Assembly: GCA_003971905.1 (NCBI GenBank)
Contig: RSEE01000014.1
Location: 62,001-126,000, forward strand
Direction of reading: 5' to 3'
DNA length: 64,000 bases
Origin: Moniliella sp. 'wahieum'
Lineage: Eukaryota; Basidiomycota; Moniliellomycetes; Moniliellales; Moniliellaceae
Position 1 is the first letter of the stretch. The number at the start of each line of letters is the position of its first letter. The position numbers were made by a program, and so were the translations under genes. Under the pieces are notes generated by a model, which saw only the letters and a list, made by a program, of their open reading frames with translations, had not been told where the DNA came from and made no database searches. Below are positions 57,366 through 64,000 of this stretch, one piece after another.

Positions 57366-58806
57366 GTGCCAGCGCATGCGTCTTTGTCCCCTGTTGGACA
57401 AGGCCTTTGATGTCTGTTAGCCTATGCTCGTTGTTGTTGCTTGGTTCGGTGTGGACTTGATATCCTATCACCTTCCCTCGCCTCCCCCACCCCCACCCCC
57501 ACTCCCCATCCTCTTTGTTCGTTTTGTCTCACTATAGACCAGACGTTCCTTCTGCAAACTGCAGATCTCCATGCTCTAGCGGTCTGCCTCAAGACTTCAC
57601 GGAAAGGCAGAGTGCATCCATAGGGAACACCATGGCCCAGTCATGAGTCGGGAACTTCGCCGGTTAGTTACGGGCGCTCCGGTTAGCCCCGCGCGCTGAG
57701 CCCCGCATGTCGCGGGCATCTTATCCAAACATGCGTCAGTCCGTTAGACTAGCGAGAGAGAGCCAGAAGGAACATATCCATGCCGCGGATCCTTTCGCGG
57801 AGAGCCACGGGCGAACCGGACTTACAGTACGAAGTTTCGTATCTGCGGCCTCCGGTCTTGGAAGAACAGACCGCGCTTCGCCCCTTACTACTACTGTAGA
57901 TTCCTCATCAGTTCTGTTTATACCTGTCATAAGGCACTTGGGGTGGTTCCTTCTGTATATAAGCAGCCATGTCTATGGCTTGCTAGCTGTGGTTCTTGTC
58001 GACCTGTCCCTGTCCCTGGTCTCCCCGACTTTCCATTCCTCTCTCGCCTTCCAGCTCCTAGTACTACCCTTGCAAATTTACGATTCACGTCGATTACACT
58101 GCAAGCCGCGGTTACTCTCAGTAGGGCTTGCTCTTCTTTAGGACTCCGTCTGATTTCGCCTACTGCAGCGCGTCGAGTTTAGTGACGCTGCGGGGAACAG
58201 TGTTACCTGTTACCCCCCCGGAGCTCGTGGACCCCTTCGACTGCTCTGACGACCTACGTACGGGGGTCCTACCGGCTACCCCGGAGGTCCTGAGCTGTAG
58301 CCTTTGGACGCAGGCAGTCACCCAAACTAGAGGGTCTCTCCTTCGCCTCCACACCCCGCTCGGTTCAATCAGGATCTGAAGCAGGACCTAACGTGCGCAC
58401 CTCCGATTGGCCGTCCAAGGGTTTGAACGGGCATCGTCTAGAACGAGGTGGCGGATGGTGAGAGAGGGGAGCCAGGGCACGACGCTCTGGGAGTACAGGG
58501 GAACACAGCTGTGGCGGAGCCTAATGTAATGGCGTTATCCTTCTCCGCCCACCTTCTACGTCCTGCTGCTGCTCTAGCACTCGTGCTTCACCCACCGCAC
58601 CCCTCACCCAGAGTCAGCAGCAATCGACAGCACTGGGTGTCTGCCGATTCTTATATTCCCTCTATCTCGTGCATCGTGACCACGGTGGCCACATAAAGAT
58701 CAGCAGGTCCCATCAGGCCCATCAAGCCTGTGCAATGTTCATTTGGACACGCCACGTGCTACATCCATCCCATCCAGGCCTTGCTCCGTCCCCCCCGCCC
58801 CGCAAA
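57366..58806. other. Intergenic region between GIS2 and EMC7
   Basis: The first 280 bases may hold an alternative last exon of GIS2. The rest is less GC-rich, has a TATATAAG at about 57955 and no gene I recognise. Because GIS2 and EMC7 converge, 1.4 kb is long for this interval; a short non-coding or relic element is possible, but no repeats at its ends confirm one. Confidence 0.45.
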
Positions 58807-59765
58807 TCAGCGCCGCTTCTTGGTCCCGGTTGCCTTCTTGACCGCGGTCGCGTGAGCCTTGCCCTGGTTCCGGCCATCCTCAATCGCCTCCTTGAACAAG
58901 GACCCAATGTCACCCGATTGCATCGCGGCCATCTTGGCGTTCATAGAGGCCTGCTGCTGCTCCAGCTCCTTGAGCGACTCGGGGTCCAAATTGGCCTGTG
59001 AGGGATAACAGACAAGCACCGAAAAAATAGTATCAGTCAGTCACTCAGTCGCATTCTCAGCCACCCAGGGTCACAGGGGACTCAATCAACGTACCACCAG
59101 CTTGGGCATAAGGAAGACCATGGCACCACCAAAGATGGCGATCAGGACCATGGGCGACTTGAGCATGCCCATCAGGTCAAACGCTTGCGGTTCGGTAAAG
59201 AACTCGAGCTTGGCACTGGGCTGGAGTGTGAAGGGCACAGGCAACGGTGCCTGGCTCAGGGCACCTTCAATGCCGCCCGGGATGTTGGGGGTGAGTCGGA
59301 TCTTGACCAGTTGGCTGGAAGCGCGCGCCGTGCGCGCGGCAGCGGCAGCAGCGGCGGCAGCAGCAGCGGGAGACTTGGGGTCCGCAGTGGGTCGACAGCA
59401 GGCACAGGCGCCTCGGTGGGGGCAGGGTTGACGTCGACACGGTAGGTGTTGAAGGCGTGCCAGCGGGACTGAAGGGAGAGAAGGTACGTGCCTGGCGCCA
59501 CGTCGGGGAAGATGAACTTGCCATCTTGACGAATGAGGGTGTTGTAGTGGGAAGGCAGGGCAGCGAGCTCGACGGGGGTCATGGTCGAGGCAGGCGCATT
59601 GGCGCTGGGTTTGCGAACGAGGTGGACCTGGGCGTCGTTGCCGAGCAACGCAAGGTCTTGCAGGTGGGCACCCACTTGAACTTGCCCGCTGACAGCAACA
59701 GGCGATGCGGCAGCGAGAGCAGTGCACGCGCTCAGCAGCACAGCCAAGGCAGAGAGGAGACGCAT
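58807..59765 (-). CDS. EMC7: ER membrane protein complex subunit 7
   Basis: ATG 59765-59763 opens a signal peptide (LLSALAVLLSACTALAAA). The luminal part is a beta-sandwich like that of EMC7: VSGQVQVG, then LIRQDGKFIFPDVAPGTYLL and AFNTYRVDV. A poly-Ala stretch from GCA/GCG repeats (about 59340-59370) follows, then VKIRLTPN, KLEFFTEPQAFDLMGMLKSP and a single membrane helix MVLIAIFGGAMVFLMPKLV. An intron at 58996-59094 (GTACGT...CAG) joins to ANLDPESLKELEQQQASMN; the cytosolic tail is Lys-rich and ends TGTKKRR at 58807. EMC inserts and folds membrane proteins in the ER. Length is about 286 residues. A frame change precedes the poly-Ala run. Budding yeast calls the orthologue SOP4. Confidence 0.88.
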
Positions 59766-61905
59766 GGTGCCTGCCCAGCCAGTGCGTTCGTCGTCGCCGG
59801 CGGTGGATGGATGCCGATGGATGCCCGTGTGTCGGCCAGATGGGGGTCGCCCCAATTCCGCAGCGCCACGACAGCAGCGCTGGCGCGAGCGCTGTTACGT
59901 AACAGGCGTCGGTCCAGGCAGGGCCCCAGGCACAAGGCGTCCTTGACTGGTTTTTCTCACATTTCAATCTGGTGGGGGTGGGCTGGGCAGGATGTGCGGC
60001 CTGCCTGGCCTGGCCTGGCCTGTATCTGCTGCTACCAGACAAAAAGGCACGAGCCATTCGCGCTGCCGTTCGTTCGGTGCGGAGCGCGCTGGATGCGCGC
60101 AGCGCTCGCCCGGCAACCGCCGGCGTCGCCTGCCTGAGGTAAGCGTGGGTTTGCGCTTCGCCTCGTGCTCGTCTAGGCCAGCCTTCGGCACGTGTGCCGG
60201 CAGGGCCGGGTGGGACGCCGAGGGACGATATACTACGATGGCTTGGCGTTTCTTGCGATTGGCCGCGGCCGTTGCCGCAGCCAGTGGGTGGAGGGGGGTC
60301 GGAAGGTGTTGGACGCTGGGCGTTGGGCGCGGGCGACGGACTAGGGTGGCTTGCTGTCAGGCGGCGGAGTCCGTGGAGTCGCTTGCCGCGGGCGAGAACG
60401 TGCGCGGGAGATGGCGCAGACGCAGGCAGGGGGGCACAGAGGACATGCAACCTACTCTGACGTCATAAGGCCGCGCGCCCAGGCTAGGTCCTGCTGTGCG
60501 CTGCCGTGCCCGCTGCTTGCAAAAATCGCAACGATCCTACAAGTAACGCGCGACGTCATCGCGACGCCAAGTGCTCTCCCTTGCCCTGCACCCGACCCGG
60601 CGCGATGGACGCAGCGACGGGGCGGCTATAGGCTGGGGACGGGCGGCCGGCGAGGGTCTGAAGGGTACCATCGATACCAGAGTCACCTACTCACCCACTA
60701 GCCACTGCGCATTATACGCGCCAACTCCTGGCTTGTCTCTCGCTCAGGACAGTGTATTAATACGCGCTGCGTTATATACGCGTCTCGTTGCCGTCCTGCA
60801 AGCTGCACCGTTCAGGCACGTCTATGTTAGTCCCGAGCTGCAAGCCTGGCGTTGTGCCGGGTGCTTCTCAACTCCGCCCCGCCTGCTATCGCATCGGCGA
60901 CGCCACGGACGCCACGGACGGCACGCCAATGTCTCTTTGGCTCAAACCAGCGGCTTGGGGCGGGAGGAGAGGTACTGGCTGGTCCTCTGATGCCTGATGG
61001 ACCAAGTGTCGTTAGCAACACTCGACTGTGCCCCCCCCAACCGGCTTCTTTCGAGACGGTGCCCTGTGGCTTCTCCATAATGTAACCGCTAGACAAAGTT
61101 ATTCATATCAGAGTTTGAGGAAGAGTCTCGACCCTTTTGCTGCTTTGCGGTAATTGTCTCCTCAGCCTCTCTCACAGCACGGCCTCATTTTCTGTAGTAA
61201 TACTGTCTCATCGTTCCCCCTCCCAAGTACCCACATACAACGCGAAGGGTGAAAATTAGGGACGTTTGACGCTGCTACGCGGCTGTTGGCCGCGATGGGC
61301 CTCAGCGCCGAGAACGAGGAGTCAAAAGGGGGGACTCAGTGAAGAGGGGCAGTACGATGGAGGGGATATCGCGCTGTGCGCATGTGCGCGTCCGCAGCCG
61401 GTCTGCGTCACACTCTCGCAGGTTTGACCAAGCGGAGAACTTGGGAATGCAATAGCGTAGAGGTCTAGACCATTGGTTGTTGAGACGCGTCCGTGCCCTT
61501 GGATGCAGAGAGACATCAGCTTCAGCAGGCTTCAGCCCCTTCCCAGCACGGGGGTGCGTGCGGCTATGGTCGGCTATACTGTTCTTCTCGATGGCAACGC
61601 GATCACAGCGCTAGATTGTGTTGCATAGCGTCGATGCTCTGTCTGAGTGTGTCTGCGGTGGCGCACGAGCTCCGCACACCCCCACAGTACAGATAGATAG
61701 ATTTAGGGTACACACTCTCCCCATACCATCTCCCTTTCTGTGGCAACGTGCACCAGCATGAGCAAACCAGCTACCCCGAACCACCTACAACACGAACAAC
61801 AATGGTCTGTGCTGCGTGTTTTTCGTATATATACCCTCCCTCCCCACCTCAACTTGATTTGTTTCCCCCCTCTTTCCTTGGCCACCACAGCAAGACTACT
61901 ATAGG
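59766..61905. other. Divergent intergenic region between EMC7 and the RING-H2 gene
   Basis: About 2.1 kb with no recognisable gene. The EMC7 side is GC-rich with GGCCTGGCCTGG repeats near 60006. The right side becomes AT-richer, with TATATATA near 61833-61838, about 70 bp before the RING-H2 start, a plausible core promoter element. Confidence 0.5.
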
Positions 61906-63334
61906 ATGAGGCCTACCACAACTGAAGTGCACTCTCCGACCTCCTCCCAACCATTCCCCATCTCCGGTCAGCAGAGCCGGTCTCCCCATCATCACCCCTC
62001 ATCCACGCTCCGCTACCCGGTTTCCCTTGCCGCTGCCCCAAGCCGCACCACGACAGGGATTCACTATGCTACCATCAGTACGCATGGTGCCGACACTACA
62101 GCCGAATCAAGGGTCCGCCAACGATTCCATCCGAACGTAGCTTTACGCACATCTACGTACCCCATTCCCTTCTCTACCTCGGTCCCCGACGAGTCGAGCA
62201 TGTCATCCGATGTGCCGACCACTGCGTGGCGCCGAAGTGAATTATTGTCTTCTTTCCATCGAAGGCAGCCCAGGGTAACCATCTCTGAGGCTCACCAAGC
62301 CTACCACCACCTTGTCGATTGCCCTAGATCTTCCCCCGACGGCCAAGAATTTATTGAACATCCAACATCGCACGGTGTCGGCACAGCAGACTGCACATGC
62401 AGCCTGCTGCAACGCCCATCTTCAAACGTGAGTTCGGTACGTTTTGGTTTTCTCTCGGTTTCTGCTCTCTCTTCCCTTTTGGCTGACTCAACGACATCAT
62501 GCCAGGTCGCAACGGTGCGTCCTGGTACGTACGGGACCGAACAACGTCCTCTCACTCTTTGTACCCGTTGGCCACGCGGAAGCTGGCGTCCCACCGGAAC
62601 TAGCGACGCCTATACCCCACCCATTGCTCCTGCCCTGCCCACCCCGTCCGTCCCTGTCCACCGACCAACCTCTTCTTCCCGTTTTTGCATCCAACGACCC
62701 CCCCTCTCAAGAAACGTACCCTGCCACCATCACCTCCACACCCTTGGCTACCCCTATGGCGATCCCTACTCCTACCCCCTCCAACCCCATGGACCCGAAC
62801 GGCGGCCACGATGACCCCCCTCCGCCGTATACCCTGTTGCCCGAAGACGAGTCTGTGCAAATGGCTTGGTCTGCCCCGGCCGCATTTAGCGTTCCGGCGC
62901 AGTTGGCGCCTTTGACCCCGACCGCGTCTGACCCGGATCAAGTTGCGCCTCGTCCTACCGCGTTTGTTGCTTTCCCCCCGCTGCCACCGATGCAGGAGGT
63001 GATCACGCGGGTAGCAGAAAAACACGGGCCATACGAAGCGCTGCGTTCGGCGCGCTCCTACCGCCTGTTACTTTCCCTGGGTCCAACCAGGCTGTGGGGC
63101 CGGGAAACGGAGCGACTAGAGGCATCGTGTCGCAACTGGGAGCGAGGGTGTGGGTTGTGTACGCGAGCTTTGGTACGGGATGCAACGCGTACCCAGCCCG
63201 TGGCCAATGACTTTACGGGCTCGCGCGAAGTTACCCTTCTTTCGTGCCTGCATGGGTTCCATACGCGCTGTGTGATCCAGCATGTGGGTCGCGGTGGCTT
63301 GGCCTGCCCAGTGTGCAGGCGAGCGTACAGCTAA
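61906..63334 (+). CDS. RING-H2 protein with a PPxY motif, putative E3 ubiquitin ligase
   Basis: ATGAGGCCT at 61906, 70 bp downstream of a TATATATA stretch. The first exon is Ser/Thr/Pro-rich. An intron at 62437-62505 (GTACGT...CCAG) and a frame change between 62510 and 62810 lead to a Pro-rich part with DDPPPPYTLLPEDES, a PPxY motif. The C-terminus is a RING: CGLCTRALV, then a spacer, SCLHGFHTRCVIQH and CPVCRRAYS, giving C-x2-C...C-x-H-x2-H-x2-C...C-x2-C. The stop is at 63332-63334. RING-H2 domains recruit E2 enzymes; PPxY motifs bind WW domains such as those of Rsp5/Nedd4 ligases. A link between the two is inference. The spacer between the second and third cysteine is longer than usual. Length is about 453 residues. 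No wider family identity is claimed. Confidence 0.75.
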
Positions 63335-63603
63335 AAGGGCCTTTGGTTGGCGCTGGTGTGGGTTCTCGATTTGTTTGACACTCCCACTGCCGACGACTGC
63401 CGACGTACGCAGCTGGGTATGGCTGGCTGGGTCGGACTTCTTCGGTGTACATGTAACTGTGTATCTGAGTGTGTATCTATTCCATTCCATAGTTCCATTC
63501 CATTTCATTCAATTCGCTCGCCACCATCTTGAGTGTACCAACTCCCAACGGGGGTCGTAGAAGGTTTTATAGAGTTGTTACAAGACAAACTATGTATCAC
63601 GTG
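63335..63603. other. Spacer between the RING-H2 gene and tRNA-Glu
   Basis: It holds the 3' untranslated region of the RING-H2 gene and TTCCATTCCAT-type repeats at about 63480-63512. No gene is seen. Confidence 0.6.
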
Positions 63604-63693
63604 TCCTCGATGGTCCAACGGCTATGATGTGACGCTCTCACAGCTTGTTTGCTGGGAACCGTCAAGACCCGGGTTCGACTCCCGGTCGGGGAA
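63604..63693 (+). tRNA. tRNA-Glu (anticodon CTC) with an 18-nt intron
   Basis: The acceptor strands TCCTCGA (63604-63610) and TCGGGGA (63686-63692) pair with one G-U, followed by discriminator A. The anticodon stem TGACG (63630-63634) pairs with CGTCA (63660-63664). The loop reads CTCTCA before the intron, so the anticodon is CTC at 63637-63639 and the intron, 18 nt at about 63641-63658, sits at the canonical 37/38 site. The T arm is CCGGG-TTCGACT-CCCGG. A TTTTT run at 63699-63703 is the RNA polymerase III terminator. Identity as Glu follows from the anticodon and the close match to eukaryotic tRNA-Glu outside the intron. Confidence 0.93.
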
Positions 63694-63698
63694 CTATC

Positions 63699-63703
63699 TT
63701 TTT
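63699..63703 (+). terminator. RNA polymerase III T-run after tRNA-Glu
   Basis: Five T residues begin six bases after the discriminator base, the usual polymerase III stop signal. Confidence 0.8.
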
Positions 63704-64000
63704 GGCGCAAACAGATCCGCACGCTCGGTTCCATGGGCGACCTGCTGGCAACCAAGCGAAACGCAACCGAGCGAAACGCAAGGATGTTGGAGAAGACAGA
63801 AATGAAAGAAGGGGGCTCTTCTCCGCACTCGGTAACTCCGTAGCCAGTGTGGTTCGGGGGGGGGGGGGGCGGGGGTAGCGGCTGATGAGACCTGGAGTCC
63901 AGATGGTCCTCGAGGGTGATGCAATCGCACTAGTGGTGGTGGTGGTCTAAGCCAACCAGCAACGCCTACTGAGGAACATCAAGCAGCGAGTCGCCACCCG
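63704..64000. other. Right-edge stretch with a poly-G tract
   Basis: No gene seen. A 14-base G run lies at 63856-63869. Two GCGAAACGCAA-like repeats occur at 63757-63781. Confidence 0.5.

Noticed and set aside
57709-58594. Possible solo LTR: a TG start, TATATAAG inside and CA-containing ends in the GIS2-EMC7 interval.
   Set aside because: No second copy, no clear inverted ends, no primer-binding site and only an ambiguous 5-bp flank match. No retroelement protein domain lies nearby.
59086-60450. A 454-codon minus-strand frame overlapping EMC7.
   Set aside because: Only its last third agrees with EMC7; the rest is a chance extension through the promoter region and opposes the EMC7 signal-peptide frame.
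1-64000. Reading the many frame changes as pseudogenes or programmed frameshifts.
   Set aside because: Essential genes are all affected, conserved residues persist on both sides, breaks cluster at homopolymers and no common slippery site is seen.

Overview
The window looks like nuclear chromosomal DNA of a fungus, most likely a basidiomycete of the Ustilaginomycotina type. This rests on high GC, compact protein genes with zero to two short introns (about 70-150 nt, mostly GTACGT...AG), a fungal intron-bearing tRNA-Glu, and fungal families such as FET3/FTR1, ATG1, TPS2, SEC59-type dolichol kinase, REI1 and an Msn2-type zinc finger. The assignment to Ustilaginomycotina is inference; the fungal origin is firm. 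No bacterial, organellar, CRISPR or intact transposon sequence was recognised.

Layout. 1-8 kb: a minus-strand Mei2-like RRM protein diverges from a REI1-type 60S maturation factor, followed by a YeeE/YedE-family membrane transporter. 8.7-11 kb: a minus-strand multi-RRM protein of the Nrd1 type. 11.8-17.7 kb: the high-affinity iron uptake pair FTR1 (minus) and FET3 (plus), divergent across a 2.2-kb shared upstream region. 18-23 kb: two proteins of unknown function (one acidic/RGG-rich, one Ser/Pro-rich). 24-29 kb: mitochondrial ribosomal protein uL10m, then trehalose-6-phosphate phosphatase TPS2 on the minus strand. 30-36 kb: GPI transamidase subunit PIG-U/GAB1 (minus) divergent from dolichol kinase (plus). 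37.6-42 kb: the autophagy kinase ATG1. 44-45.4 kb: an Msn2-type C2H2 factor. 48.5-52.4 kb: a four-domain A-T-R1-R2 carboxylate reductase matching fungal glycine-betaine reductase. 53-57.5 kb: TMS1/SERINC, a stand-alone alpha-adaptin ear domain, and a GIS2/CNBP zinc-knuckle protein. 58.8-64 kb: EMC7, a RING-H2 protein with a PPxY motif, and tRNA-Glu(CTC).

Functional links. Iron uptake is a true neighbouring pair (oxidase plus permease form one complex). Several other genes concern stress and the secretory pathway (trehalose and choline/betaine metabolism, a stress-type zinc finger, autophagy, GPI anchors, dolichol phosphate, EMC), but they are separate genes and no operon-like cluster is implied.

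Quality caveat. Almost every protein gene changes reading frame once or more outside introns, usually at homopolymers, and the frame is soon restored. The pattern is that of single-base indels in an unpolished long-read assembly, not of mass pseudogenisation. CDS coordinates below therefore give gene spans (start codon to stop codon, introns included) and are not clean translatable frames.
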